From the NCBI GenBank assembly GCA_011391695.1, contig JAABQB010000005.1:1-64000 (forward strand): DNA of 64,000 nucleotides, read 5' to 3'. This document shows positions 39,651-49,138 of this stretch, one piece after another (positions within the stretch are counted from its first letter, which is position 1; each line of letters begins with the position of its first letter). The notes under the pieces were generated by a model. That model saw nothing but the letters and a program-made list of their open reading frames with translations. It was not told where the DNA came from and did no database searches. The stretch comes from Desulfobacteraceae bacterium (GTDB lineage Bacteria > Desulfobacterota > Desulfobacteria > Desulfobacterales > RPRI01). The position numbers were made by a program, and so were the translations under genes.

Positions 39651-41264
39651 TTACTCCTCCATTCCTGAAAGCGGCTCACCGCGCAGGTTGGTAGTTCTTT
39701 CGGCTTCACCCGGCATTAACAAGGCATTTGCAACCATCTCGGTAAGACCGGTGACGCCTACTCCTGGAACCCAGTAATCCATGAGCGGCGGAAGAACCGC
39801 CCTGTCGATGGCACAAATAGTGGCCAGCATGTTTACCCCGAATTTATCATGAACGTGCTTAACAGCATTGGCTCTCGGCAAACCGCCGCATAGCCTCAGT
39901 TCCATATCTTCCCCGGCGTTAAGACCCGAGCCGCTGCCGCAGCAGAAGGTCTGTTCCCTGATGGTATTTCTCGGCATATCATGAAAATGGTTGCATACGC
40001 TATTTATGACATATCTCGGTTCATCAAAAAGGCCCATTCCTCTGGCAGGATTGCACGAATCATGGTAGGTGACTATAAGGTTGTCATTGCGGCTTTTATC
40101 AAGTTTCAGTTTATTATGATATAGGAGGTCGGCCGTAAACTCAGATATATGAACCATTTTAGTTGATCTTGCATTCGTAAATTTGGTTCCGGTTATGGGA
40201 GAAACCGGCTCTTCAAGAAAGTCGGCCGGACCGTTCATTGTATCCATATACTGATTGATAACGCGCCACATATGCCCGCATTCGCCGCCGAGAATCCATT
40301 TTACACCGAGGCGCTTTGCTTCTGCATACATCTTTGAATTAAGGCGTTTCATCATTTCATGGGAAGTGAAAAACCCGAAGTTTCCGCCCTCTGAAGCATA
40401 TGTGCTCCAGGTAACATTAAGTCCCTGCTCCTTTAAATAATGGAAAAGCATCAGATAACCCATAGCTGTGTACGTTCCAGGATCCGCGAAAACATCGCCG
40501 GATGGAGTGACGAACAGTATATCAGCGCCCTTCTTGTTGAAGGAAGGGTCAACCTTAACGCCCGTCTTCTCCTCTATATCATCCACAAAAAATTCGATCA
40601 TCTCTTTGAAAGCATGGGGCTGAATTCCAAGATGGTTTCCTGTTCTGTAACAGTTTGCAACAGGAGTCGCTATCCAGTCAATGTTAAGCCCGAGGAGGTT
40701 AAATATTTCCCTGGCCATTATCGTTATCTCGGCAGTGTCGATACCGTAAGGGCAAAAAACGGAGCAACGCCTGCATTCTGTACACTGAAAGAAATAGTAC
40801 CACCATTCTTTCAGCACATCCAGAGTTAGCTCCCGAGCCCCCGCAATCTTTCCGAGTATTTTCCCTGCCGCCGTAAAATCATTTCTGTAAACCGAGCGGA
40901 GAAGTTCGGCCCTTAATACAGGCATGTTTTTAGGATCACCTGTTCCTATAAAGAAATGACATTTATCCGCGCACGCTCCGCATCTTACGCATATGTCCAT
41001 GAAAACCTTGAAAGAACGGAATCTGTCGAGCCTGTCCCTGAAAGCGGTATGAACTATCTCTTTCCAGTTGTCCGGAAGCTTCCAGTCTTCTTCAATCGGA
41101 TTCCAAGCCCGCGCATTGGGAAGATGGACATATTCCACGCTTTTGGGATTTGATGCGTAACAGTACATTCCCTTTCTGATATTAACAGGGACATCCATCC
41201 ATCCTTTTTGAGGAGGAATATAATCTATTTTTTCTATCAGCTCATTTGGTTTTGGATCTGACAT
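39651..41264 (-). CDS. dsrK: DsrK, HdrD-like iron-sulfur subunit
   Basis: A 537-residue cytoplasmic-face protein related to the HdrD subunit of heterodisulfide reductase. Two [4Fe-4S] motifs are seen (CVRCGACADKCHF and CTECRRCSVFCPYG). CCG-type domains follow with HDSCNPARG and FCCGSGSGLNAGED, which could hold the special active-site cluster. It is thought to reduce the DsrC trisulfide. It follows dsrM by 3 bases; dsrJ starts just after its stop. Confidence 0.95.
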   Translation of the reverse strand: MSDPKPNELIEKIDYIPPQKGWMDVPVNIRKGMYCYASNPKSVEYVHLPNARAWNPIEEDWKLPDNWKEIVHTAFRDRLDRFRSFKVFMDICVRCGACADKCHFFIGTGDPKNMPVLRAELLRSVYRNDFTAAGKILGKIAGARELTLDVLKEWWYYFFQCTECRRCSVFCPYGIDTAEITIMAREIFNLLGLNIDWIATPVANCYRTGNHLGIQPHAFKEMIEFFVDDIEEKTGVKVDPSFNKKGADILFVTPSGDVFADPGTYTAMGYLMLFHYLKEQGLNVTWSTYASEGGNFGFFTSHEMMKRLNSKMYAEAKRLGVKWILGGECGHMWRVINQYMDTMNGPADFLEEPVSPITGTKFTNARSTKMVHISEFTADLLYHNKLKLDKSRNDNLIVTYHDSCNPARGMGLFDEPRYVINSVCNHFHDMPRNTIREQTFCCGSGSGLNAGEDMELRLCGGLPRANAVKHVHDKFGVNMLATICAIDRAVLPPLMDYWVPGVGVTGLTEMVANALLMPGEAERTTNLRGEPLSGMEE

Positions 41265-41267
41265 TAG

Positions 41268-42266
41268 TTACTCCTTTTCAACCGGCAGTCCAGCCTCTAT
41301 CATTTTTTCCCTGAACTCTTCTTCATACTCATCATACGTATGTGTTTCCACAGGATAATTCCATGGATTGATATGTCTGACAGCACGTGTATTACAAGTC
41401 AAATTCCTTGTTGGACTCATAAAAATACCACCCATATGCATCAGTTTGCTGAAAGGGAAATAAGCCAGCAACACACTTACAAAAAATACGTGTACATAAA
41501 AAATACCGCCGATTCCCTGGGGGATTGTCGGATGAAAGGTGACCAGACCCATTGCAAGCTGTTTTGCCCCGGTAACATCAATTTTTGCAAAATGGCGCAT
41601 TAAAATTCCCGTAAAAGCTATGCCGAAAATCAGAAAAAGAGGGAAAAAATCCTGTGACAGTGACACATAATTAACCTGGGGAATAATGACTCTCCTTAAA
41701 AAAAGATAAAAAACAGCGGCAAGAAGCACGAGCCCGGACAAGAAAATTCCTGGTACTCCGACCTGAAAAAAGCCGTCTGCCTTTTCGAGAAGAGCTATCC
41801 AGAAAGGAACCGGCTCGGTAAAAAGCCGCAGGTGTCTGACGATAACCGTAAGAAAGGACCAGTGAAAAGCAAGAGCGGCAAGCCAGAGCCACATCTCAAT
41901 ACTGAAATAAATTTTAGGCCCTTCAGCAATCGTTGTCTTTGTATTCCTGAATAATGAGCGGAAAAAAAGTACTTCTAAAAACATCCTTGCAACAACTCCG
42001 GGTGTGGTGAATGGATTATCCAGTTCAGATGATTTTATCCACGGGAGAGATCTCTGCTGTCCGCAGGTCGAAGGGATTCTGAACGGCACAGGAGATCGTG
42101 CCCATCCTATCACACGATTTACAACCCCGATGATGAAAATAATTATGGCTGCGTATGGTATGACAATACCGAAAAGTACCTGAAGGCCTGCTGCCTCAAC
42201 CCCTATATAGGCAAGCAGAAACAGCAGAATTACCGCAACGAGTGAGAACATGTACTTTACATTCAT
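41268..42266 (-). CDS. dsrM: DsrM, cytochrome b (NarI-like) membrane subunit
   Basis: A 332-residue membrane protein of the NarI type. Segments near residues 8-25 and 33-52 begin a set of about six, and several histidines within them (such as HWSFLTVIVRHLRLF and LMRHF) are candidate haem b ligands. It takes electrons from the quinone pool and passes them to DsrK. It is the first dsr gene of the operon. The RsbRD-domain gene lies 101 bases upstream on the same strand. Confidence 0.94.
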   Translation of the reverse strand: MNVKYMFSLVAVILLFLLAYIGVEAAGLQVLFGIVIPYAAIIIFIIGVVNRVIGWARSPVPFRIPSTCGQQRSLPWIKSSELDNPFTTPGVVARMFLEVLFFRSLFRNTKTTIAEGPKIYFSIEMWLWLAALAFHWSFLTVIVRHLRLFTEPVPFWIALLEKADGFFQVGVPGIFLSGLVLLAAVFYLFLRRVIIPQVNYVSLSQDFFPLFLIFGIAFTGILMRHFAKIDVTGAKQLAMGLVTFHPTIPQGIGGIFYVHVFFVSVLLAYFPFSKLMHMGGIFMSPTRNLTCNTRAVRHINPWNYPVETHTYDEYEEEFREKMIEAGLPVEKE

Positions 42267-42367
42267 TTAACATTACCTCGCTCTATGGCCAGAGACGGCT
42301 TTTATGCGTCATACGAAAATTGACAGAATCACCATCTTAAGCCGCAATTATTTAATATGATTATAAT

Positions 42368-42901
42368 TTATGCAAGTTCCGATCCACTGTCCGGAAGCTC
42401 TTTAATCAAACCTGCTCTTTCAAACGCACAAAAAAACCTGCTCTTTTCTTCATTTGCTTTTATCTGATAGATTTTCTCTCTGCACTTCATGTAAATGTCG
42501 AACGCTATCAATCCGAGCGAATCAATTTTCAGATCAAATTCGGACAGTTCAGCTAAAATCCGAAGATCGTTAATATCGCTTTTATTTAGTTGGTTTCTGA
42601 CTATTTTTTTTAAAGAAAAGACAAATGAAGTTGCACTGGATGGCGTGAAATCCTGGACGGCTCTTATCCTTATTATAGGATCAAGAAATGAATATATTTT
42701 GTCGCGATTCATTTCTCCGAGCAGCTCATCCATAATTACCGTAAGGCTCTTATGGGTAGTGCCTCCGACCGGATTTGCAAAGGGATCTTTCTGTCTTTTG
42801 ATAAATCTGGCCGTGTCGGCCGGATAGGTTTCCGCAACGACATCAAACCATTTATCAATAACAGCTGTTTTCTTTTGAGCTAACAGCTCTTCCAGTCGCA
42901 T
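42368..42901 (-). CDS. RsbRD N-terminal-domain protein, upstream of dsrM
   Basis: A 177-residue protein resembling the RsbRD_N domain (RsbT co-antagonist N-terminus): it opens MRLEELLAQKKTAVIDKWFDVVAETYP, and DPFANPVGGTTHKSL is typical. There is no STAS domain, so it is not a full RsbR. Genes of this type often precede dsrMKJOP in sulfate reducers, which suggests a regulatory or assembly role; the exact function is unknown. It is likely cotranscribed with dsrM, being 101 bases away with no terminator in between. Confidence 0.8.
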   Translation of the reverse strand: MRLEELLAQKKTAVIDKWFDVVAETYPADTARFIKRQKDPFANPVGGTTHKSLTVIMDELLGEMNRDKIYSFLDPIIRIRAVQDFTPSSATSFVFSLKKIVRNQLNKSDINDLRILAELSEFDLKIDSLGLIAFDIYMKCREKIYQIKANEEKSRFFCAFERAGLIKELPDSGSELA

Positions 42902-42987
42902 ACCTAATAACCGCTCCCCGAATCCTTAAAATATTTAATCCACACTTTACTATTTAAGCCAGAAAAAATAACTATTTAGACCGCTGA

Positions 42988-43032
42988 TTTGTAACTTCTC
43001 ATATGAGGTGAAGTCTATAATCAAGTTACAAA
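42988..43032. promoter_or_regulatory. Nested inverted repeat between the dsr operon and acnA
   Basis: TTTGTAACTT (42988-42997) and AAGTTACAAA (43023-43032) are perfect 10-bp inverted arms. Right after the left arm is a second perfect palindrome CTCATATGAG (42998-43007). The site lies 87 bases from the RsbRD start and 135 bases from the acnA start, inside the divergent promoter region. It is a plausible shared operator; the binding protein is unknown. Confidence 0.5.
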
Positions 43033-43166
43033 ATCATGTCAAGAATAAAAGAAAGAATATTCTCCGGAAGCAACTATTGCCAAAGGAACTGTTGTAAAGT
43101 TTCACTATTAAATATATATGAAATTTTTTCAAATAATAACCGAGTAAAAAGCTTTTCGGAGGCAGC

Positions 43167-45842
43167 GTGTCTTTTTGTAAAAACAGTTTTAACACCCAGA
43201 CATCTCTTTTAAGCGGTAAACAGGCTTTCACATATTTCAGTCTAAATAAACTGGATGATGCAGGATTCAGCAATATACAGAGCATACCATACAGCATACG
43301 AATCATTCTCGAAAATCTTTTAAGAAATGAAGACGGACTTCTGTTTACCGAAAAAGAGATAGTAAGCCTTGCTTCCTGGAATCCCGATAAAACCAGTGGC
43401 GAAATACCTTTTTTGCCGGCTCGTGTATTGCTGCAGGATTTTACCGGAGTTCCCGCAATTGTCGATCTTGCGGCCATGCGCTATGCGGCAAAACGTTTCT
43501 CCGGCGATCCTTTGAAAATTAATCCCAAAATTCCGGCCGAACTCGTAATTGACCATTCGGTTCAGGTTGATTCCTTCGGAAAAGAAGATTCGCTTGAAGA
43601 AAATCTCCGTTATGAGTTCATGCGCAATTCGGAACGATATACCTTCTTACGCTGGGGTCAGAAGAATTTTGATAATTTCAGAGTTGTGCCTCCCGGAACG
43701 GGAATCTGTCACCAGGTTAACCTTGAATACCTTGCCAGGGTTGTTTTCATAAAAGAAGCGTGCGGCGGAAAAACGGTTTTTCCGGACAGTGTTATCGGCC
43801 TTGATTCACATACAACAATGATAAACGGAGCCGGTGTTCTAGGATGGGGCGTGGGCGGAATAGAGGCTGAGGCGGTGATGCTCGGGAACCCTTATTATCT
43901 GCTTACACCAAAGGTTCTCGGTTTTAAGCTGACGGGAATGCTTCCGGATAAATCAACAGCAACAGACCTTGTGCTTCACATAACGGAGCTACTGCGGAAA
44001 AAAGGTGTTGTAGGTAAATTTATCGAGTTTTACGGCGCTGGATTATCAAATCTTGGAGTTGAAGACCGTGCCACCATCGCCAATATGGCGCCTGAATACG
44101 GTGCCACCATGGGATTTTTTCCTGTGGATGATATCACCTTGAAATATTTGAAATTAACCGGCCGCCCCGAACATGTTGTATCGCTTGTTGAAAGATATAC
44201 GAAAGAACAGGGACTTTTTCTTGAAAACACCTCCACCAGTTGCATATACAATGATACGGTTGAATTCGATATGAGTACCGTTCAACCCTGTATTGCCGGT
44301 CCAAACAGGCCGCAGGAACGAACACCTCTTTTTCAAGTAAAAACTGCATTCTATGAAGCGACAAAAGATATCAGGACTACAGTGAGAAGGCCTGTTCAAG
44401 TTGATATTGATGGAACTTCAGCCGGCATTGAGCATGGCGCAGTTGTCATAGCGGCCATAACAAGCTGTACAAATACCTCAAACCCCTCTGTTATAATTGG
44501 AGCAGGACTCTTGGCAAAAAAAGCGGTTTTGAAGGGTCTTTCGGTAAAGCCGTGGGTAAAAACAAGCCTTTCACCCGGTTCAAGAGTTGCAACGAGTTAC
44601 CTTGAAACATCAGGGCTTATGCATTACCTGAAGCAGCTCAAATTTAACATTACAGCTTATGGATGCGCCACATGCATCGGAAACAGTGGGCCTCTCAACC
44701 AGTCCGTTGCAGAAGCAATCAGTGATAAAGGGCTTGTCGTAGCTTCGGTCTTAAGCGGCAACCGCAACTTTGAAGGAAGAATTTCCCCCCTTACCCGCGC
44801 CAACTTTCTCGCTTCACCGCCTCTTGTCGTTGCGTATGCACTTGCAGGAAAGATCGATATCGATTTTACAACCGAACCTCTCGGGTTTGACAGCAACGGA
44901 CACGCGGTTTTTCTTGAAGAACTATGGCCTTCCGGAGAAGAAATCAGAACGACACTTGAAACCCTTATAACGCCCGAGATGTTTAAAAAGGGGTATTCTA
45001 CTGTGTTCGAAGGCCCTGAAAAATGGAAAGCTCTTCCTGTTTCCGAAAAAGCTATTTTTGACTGGAACCCTGAGTCTACTTACATCAGAAATCCGCCGTA
45101 TTTTGATGAAATATCGCCCGATATTCCAAAACTCCGGGATATCGGAAAAGCAAGAGTGCTTGTCCTTCTATGCAATATGGTTACAACCGACCACATATCA
45201 CCGGCAGGGACAATTCCTGCAGAAAGCCCGGCAGGAAAATATCTTATAAGTAAAGGAATCGAGCCTAAAGAATTCAACTCCTTCGGCTCCCGCCGTGGAA
45301 ATCACGAAGTTATGGTACGTGGCACATTCGGAAACATCCGTTTAAAAAACAGGCTCGTACCGGATATTTCGGGAGGATGGACGCTTGTATTCCCGGATGA
45401 AAAAGTCATGCCTATATATGATGCTTCCATAAATTATAAGCAGGCCGGGGTTCCTCTTATTGTTATTGCAGGCCGCGACTATGGTACAGGTAGTTCGCGT
45501 GATTGGGCCGCCAAGGGCACCGCCCTGTTGGGAGTCAAAGCCGTGATAGCTGAAAGTTTTGAAAGAATCCATAGAAGCAATCTTGTATGCATGGGAGTTC
45601 TTCCTCTCCAGTTTGAGAAGGGTGAGGGTCAGGAAAAACTGAAACTGGATGGAACCGAAGTTTATGACATCACCGGCATTGAAAAAAATCTTTATCCGGG
45701 AAAAAAGCTTTCGGTTTCAGCAAGGCAAAGAAACGGAAACACAACCCGGTTTACAGTTACAGCAAGAATCGATTTTCAGGCGGAATTGAATTACTTCATT
45801 CACGGTGGAATACTTCCGTATGTTTTGAGAAATTTAAAATAA
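43167..45842 (+). CDS. acnA: Aconitate hydratase, AcnA type
   Basis: An 891-residue aconitase of the AcnA/IRP1 type. The three [4Fe-4S] cysteines are in SCTNTSNPSV and GCATCIGNSGPL. The C-terminal swivel domain has the substrate-binding GRDYGTGSSRDWAAKG. It interconverts citrate and isocitrate in the TCA cycle, run oxidatively in many complete-oxidising sulfate reducers. The start is GTG 43167 with GGAGG at 43158-43162. It faces away from the dsr operon and is followed by a hairpin at 45901-45924. Confidence 0.95.
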   Translation: MSFCKNSFNTQTSLLSGKQAFTYFSLNKLDDAGFSNIQSIPYSIRIILENLLRNEDGLLFTEKEIVSLASWNPDKTSGEIPFLPARVLLQDFTGVPAIVDLAAMRYAAKRFSGDPLKINPKIPAELVIDHSVQVDSFGKEDSLEENLRYEFMRNSERYTFLRWGQKNFDNFRVVPPGTGICHQVNLEYLARVVFIKEACGGKTVFPDSVIGLDSHTTMINGAGVLGWGVGGIEAEAVMLGNPYYLLTPKVLGFKLTGMLPDKSTATDLVLHITELLRKKGVVGKFIEFYGAGLSNLGVEDRATIANMAPEYGATMGFFPVDDITLKYLKLTGRPEHVVSLVERYTKEQGLFLENTSTSCIYNDTVEFDMSTVQPCIAGPNRPQERTPLFQVKTAFYEATKDIRTTVRRPVQVDIDGTSAGIEHGAVVIAAITSCTNTSNPSVIIGAGLLAKKAVLKGLSVKPWVKTSLSPGSRVATSYLETSGLMHYLKQLKFNITAYGCATCIGNSGPLNQSVAEAISDKGLVVASVLSGNRNFEGRISPLTRANFLASPPLVVAYALAGKIDIDFTTEPLGFDSNGHAVFLEELWPSGEEIRTTLETLITPEMFKKGYSTVFEGPEKWKALPVSEKAIFDWNPESTYIRNPPYFDEISPDIPKLRDIGKARVLVLLCNMVTTDHISPAGTIPAESPAGKYLISKGIEPKEFNSFGSRRGNHEVMVRGTFGNIRLKNRLVPDISGGWTLVFPDEKVMPIYDASINYKQAGVPLIVIAGRDYGTGSSRDWAAKGTALLGVKAVIAESFERIHRSNLVCMGVLPLQFEKGEGQEKLKLDGTEVYDITGIEKNLYPGKKLSVSARQRNGNTTRFTVTARIDFQAELNYFIHGGILPYVLRNLK

Positions 45843-45900
45843 TTTAAAATGAAAAAGCCTCTTATTCTTAAAGGTTCATTTAATCCGAAAAAAGTTAGAG

Positions 45901-45924
45901 AAGGTGATCACACAGCATCACCTT
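45901..45924 (+). terminator. Hairpin downstream of acnA
   Basis: AAGGTGAT (45901-45908) and ATCACCTT (45917-45924) form a perfect 8-bp stem with an 8-base loop, followed by a T-rich stretch. It probably ends the acnA transcript. It also argues against a start at 45904 for the next gene. Confidence 0.55.
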
Positions 45925-46023
45925 GACTTTATTCTCTTGTTTCCGTATATCTCTGGAAAGATTGCTTTCTTGTATCAACATTGTCTTTTAACGCTTGATC
46001 CGATAAATAAAGTTATCCCGGTT

Positions 46024-47442
46024 ATGAAAACATCAGAAGAAAAAGTAAAACCATTCAGACTTGTAAAATATTTCACTTTTTCAAGCATTATCGTAATATT
46101 CATAGGCACAATAGTACTATCCGTTCTTAACACCAACTGGATTCGGACAACCCAGCTAAAAATGAGCGAGGATTATGCGAAGCTCATAGTTGAAAATCTT
46201 AATCATCAGATTTTTTTACAATTTATTCTTCCTGTTTCTGTAAAATACGGAAAAATCCAGTTAAGAAATCCGGAACAATCTCAAATTATGGATAATGTAA
46301 TAAAAAGCACTCTTCATGGCTATAAAATTGATTCGGTAACCATATACGATTTTAAGAAAAATATGGTTTCGTATAGTTTTGATAAAAGCCTGGTGGGAAA
46401 AGAGAATGTTGGCGGGCAGGAGTATAAGAAAGCTGTTGCCGGTGAGTCATCAATAAAACTGGTACAAAAAGGAAATTTTATTGAAACCCTGCTTGGTTTT
46501 CCCGCCGAAATTAAAATGGTTACTTTCGCTCCGCTGCGACTGGAAAGAGCGCGGCCCGGTACCGAGGGTCCAATAGTGGGTGTTATTGAAGTAGTCGAAA
46601 ATTTATCCGATGATTATAAAACGATTTTCAGATTTCAGCTTTTTATTATAGGAACAATAACAGTTGTCATGAGCGGTCTCTTTGCCACTCTTTTTTGTGT
46701 GGTCAGAAGAGGGGAAGACATAATCGAAAAGCGCGCTGTAGAGCGTCTAAATCTTGAAGAACAACTGAGACGCGCCGAACACTTATCATCTATAGGTGAA
46801 ATGGTTGCCGGAATTTCACATGAAATCAGGAATCCTCTGGGAATCATCAGGAGTTCGGGCGAGCTTTTAAAGAAAAAAATTGCGACCATAGATCCGGCCA
46901 ATTCTATTCCCGATATAATAGTTGAAGAGACTGTAAGGCTTAATGATATTATAACTGATTTCCTTGATTTTGCTAAGCCTAAGAATCCGGATTTTATGCC
47001 TTGCCATATAGAAGATATTCTTGAAAAAAACATCGTATTTCTTGATCAGCAATTTAAAGAAAGCGGATGTATTGTTGAAACTGTCATGGCCTCCGACCTC
47101 CCTGAAGTATTCGCTGATTTCAATATGTTGTACCAGGCATTTTTAAATATTCTTATCAACAGTATGCAGGCAATGCCTGACGGCGGAAAAATTTCTGTTT
47201 CAGCAACTCCTAATCATGCCGGAATCAATATTGTATTTGAAGATGAAGGGACAGGAATTCCTGAAGATCTTTTGAAGAAGATCTGGGATCCCTTTTTTTC
47301 AACCAAAGATAAAGGAACAGGTCTTGGTCTTGGAATTGTAAAAAAAATTATCGAGGCTCACAGCGGCATAGTTGAAATCTCAAACAGGCCTGTCCGGGGT
47401 GTTCAGGTCCGGGTAGCAATACCTGCAAGGCAGGGGGTATAA
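46024..47442 (+). CDS. Membrane sensor histidine kinase
   Basis: About 472 residues. A membrane segment near residues 18-38 and another near 195-220 flank a periplasmic sensor domain of about 160 residues (SVTIYDFKKNMVSYSFDKSLVGKENVGG, in the style of a double-Cache/PAS domain). A HisKA domain with the phosphorylated histidine in GISHEIRNPLG and an ATPase domain with NILINSMQAMPDGG and GTGLGLGIVKKIIEAHSG complete it. It autophosphorylates and passes the phosphate to a partner, surely the next gene, which starts 3 bases on. The signal is unknown. The frame is open back to 45904, but that start lies in a hairpin. Confidence 0.92.
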   Translation: MKTSEEKVKPFRLVKYFTFSSIIVIFIGTIVLSVLNTNWIRTTQLKMSEDYAKLIVENLNHQIFLQFILPVSVKYGKIQLRNPEQSQIMDNVIKSTLHGYKIDSVTIYDFKKNMVSYSFDKSLVGKENVGGQEYKKAVAGESSIKLVQKGNFIETLLGFPAEIKMVTFAPLRLERARPGTEGPIVGVIEVVENLSDDYKTIFRFQLFIIGTITVVMSGLFATLFCVVRRGEDIIEKRAVERLNLEEQLRRAEHLSSIGEMVAGISHEIRNPLGIIRSSGELLKKKIATIDPANSIPDIIVEETVRLNDIITDFLDFAKPKNPDFMPCHIEDILEKNIVFLDQQFKESGCIVETVMASDLPEVFADFNMLYQAFLNILINSMQAMPDGGKISVSATPNHAGINIVFEDEGTGIPEDLLKKIWDPFFSTKDKGTGLGLGIVKKIIEAHSGIVEISNRPVRGVQVRVAIPARQGV

Positions 47443-47444
47443 GC

Positions 47445-48824
47445 ATGGAAACTGTTTTGATAGTAGATGACGAGAAAAACTATCCTCCTATTTTAAGCGC
47501 AATACTTGAAGAGGAAGGATATGAAACCCTGACCGCAAATAACGGCATTACTGCTCTTGAAATTGTACAGAATTCAGATCTCGATCTGGTTCTGACAGAT
47601 ATGAAAATGCCTCTTATGGATGGAATTGAACTCCTTGAAAGAATCAAGGCAATAGATCCAGATCTCCCGGTTATAATGATGACAGCCCATGGGACTGTTG
47701 AAAAAGCCGTGGAAGCGATGCAGAAAGGAGCTTATAATTATATACTTAAGCCTTTCAATAATAAGAGTCTCATTATTTATGTCAAAAAAGCCATGGCCAT
47801 GTACAGTGTTGTCAAAGAAAACAGAAGACTGCGCAATGTTGTAGAATTGCAATATAATTTTGGAAATTTGATCGGTAAAAGCAACGTCATGCTTAATGTC
47901 TTTGAAACTATACGCAAGATTTCCCCGTCTTCTGCTACTGTATTAATAGAAGGAGAAAGCGGTACCGGAAAGGAGCTTGTTGCAAAATCAATACATTTTA
48001 ACAGTCCGAGGAGAGATAAAGCCTTTATAGCAGTAAATTGTTCGGCTCTTGCTGAAAACCTTCTTGAAAGCGAGTTGTTCGGCCACGAAAAGGGCGCCTT
48101 TACAGGAGCAATTTCCATGAAGAAAGGCCGGTTCGAACTGGCAGATGGAGGTTCCCTTTTTCTTGATGAAATATCTGAACTATCTCAGGGACTCCAGGTA
48201 AAATTGCTTCGCGTGCTTCAGGAGAGAAATTTTGAAAGAGTAGGCGGAATTAAACCGATTATTGTAGATATTCGCATTATTGCTGCAACAAACAGGCAGT
48301 TAATAGAAGAGGTAAAGCAAGGTCGTTTCAGGGAAGACCTGTTTTATCGTCTCAATGTTATTAATATTGTCATTCCGCCTTTACGGCAAAGACTGGAAGA
48401 CATACGCCTGCTTGTCGATCACTTTATAAAAAAATATGCCGCAGAAAGAAAAACGGGGCCAAACATAACAGGCGTTGATACAGATGTTGAACGTCTTTTG
48501 TACGATTATACATGGCCCGGAAATGTCCGCGAACTTGAAAATGCAATAGAAAGAGCCATGGTTTTATGTACGGGGGATAAAATAAGGGTTTTCGATCTGC
48601 CAAGAGGATTTAAAGATAATGTCTATGGTCCTATTCGTTTTGACGGAATTCCAGTTACGGCAAAATTATATGAAACCCTGGAGTTAGTTGAAAAGGTCAT
48701 GATAGAAAGAGCCTTGAAAATAACAAATAATGTTCAATCTCATGCGGCAGAATTGCTTGGTATAGGAAAAAGCGGTCTTAATCAGAAATTAAAAAAGTTT
48801 AACATGGATGCCAATTCAAAATAA
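47445..48824 (+). CDS. NtrC-family sigma-54-dependent response regulator
   Basis: A 459-residue activator. The receiver domain has the phosphorylated aspartate in LVLTDMKMPLMDG (about D52). The AAA+ domain has the P-loop GESGTGKE, the sigma-54 contact loop GAFTGA and DLFYRLNV. A Fis-type helix-turn-helix closes it (HAAELLGIGKSGLNQKLKKF). When phosphorylated by the kinase encoded just upstream, it would open sigma-54 promoters. A near-consensus sigma-54 promoter with a palindromic upstream site lies about 150-300 bases downstream of its stop, the likely first target. Confidence 0.95.
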   Translation: METVLIVDDEKNYPPILSAILEEEGYETLTANNGITALEIVQNSDLDLVLTDMKMPLMDGIELLERIKAIDPDLPVIMMTAHGTVEKAVEAMQKGAYNYILKPFNNKSLIIYVKKAMAMYSVVKENRRLRNVVELQYNFGNLIGKSNVMLNVFETIRKISPSSATVLIEGESGTGKELVAKSIHFNSPRRDKAFIAVNCSALAENLLESELFGHEKGAFTGAISMKKGRFELADGGSLFLDEISELSQGLQVKLLRVLQERNFERVGGIKPIIVDIRIIAATNRQLIEEVKQGRFREDLFYRLNVINIVIPPLRQRLEDIRLLVDHFIKKYAAERKTGPNITGVDTDVERLLYDYTWPGNVRELENAIERAMVLCTGDKIRVFDLPRGFKDNVYGPIRFDGIPVTAKLYETLELVEKVMIERALKITNNVQSHAAELLGIGKSGLNQKLKKFNMDANSK

Positions 48825-48968
48825 TAAACTTGCTATAAAAGCAAATATACCAGCATGTTAATATGTAAAAGCATTATATGTATAATATTAGTTCAAAAAA
48901 AAGAATTCCGGTTCAAATAAAATATATATTATATAAACAAAGAGTTATCTGCGAATACAAATTATCTG

Positions 48969-48984
48969 GTTCAAAATTTTGAAC
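48969..48984. promoter_or_regulatory. Perfect palindrome, candidate activator binding site (UAS)
   Basis: GTTCAAAATTTTGAAC is a perfect 16-bp palindrome centred about 160 bases upstream of the predicted RNA start. A weaker version with the same ends starts at 48891, and a half-site lies at 48910. NtrC-family activators bind such paired dyads 100-200 bases upstream of sigma-54 promoters. The neighbouring response regulator is the likely protein. Confidence 0.6.
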
Positions 48985-49064
48985 AAAAGGCAAGCCAACT
49001 GATATATAAAACCATGTTTTAATAAAATCGGAGCATAAGGTAAAGAGGCTAACCGTCTTAAATT

Positions 49065-49078
49065 TAAGGGTATTGATA
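49065..49078 (-). promoter_or_regulatory. Possible IHF site between UAS and promoter
   Basis: TAAGGGTATTGATA fits the reverse of the IHF consensus (YAACNNNNTTGATW) at all but one fixed position. It lies between the palindrome and the sigma-54 promoter, where a DNA bend would help contact. In AT-rich DNA this could be chance. Confidence 0.3.
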
Positions 49079-49111
49079 TAAATACCAATTATTTTTATTA
49101 GAAAAACTTAT

Positions 49112-49128
49112 TTGGCAAGCAACTTGCA
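49112..49128 (+). promoter_or_regulatory. Sigma-54 (-24/-12) promoter
   Basis: TTGGCAAGCAACTTGCA matches the consensus TTGGCACG-N4-TTGCW at 12 of 13 fixed positions, with GG (49114-49115) and GC (49126-49127) at the required 12-base step. The predicted start is near 49139. It directs transcription rightward into a region with no gene, ending at a terminator about 74 bases on. Confidence 0.82.
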
Positions 49129-49138
49129 TCTCTTTATT

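Noticed and set aside
38477-46568. Shared 16-mer GGCCCGGTACCGAGGG in dsrO (38477-38492) and the kinase gene (46553-46568)
   Set aside because: Both lie in normal coding sequence in different frames with plausible protein segments; no wider similarity was seen, so it is taken as chance.
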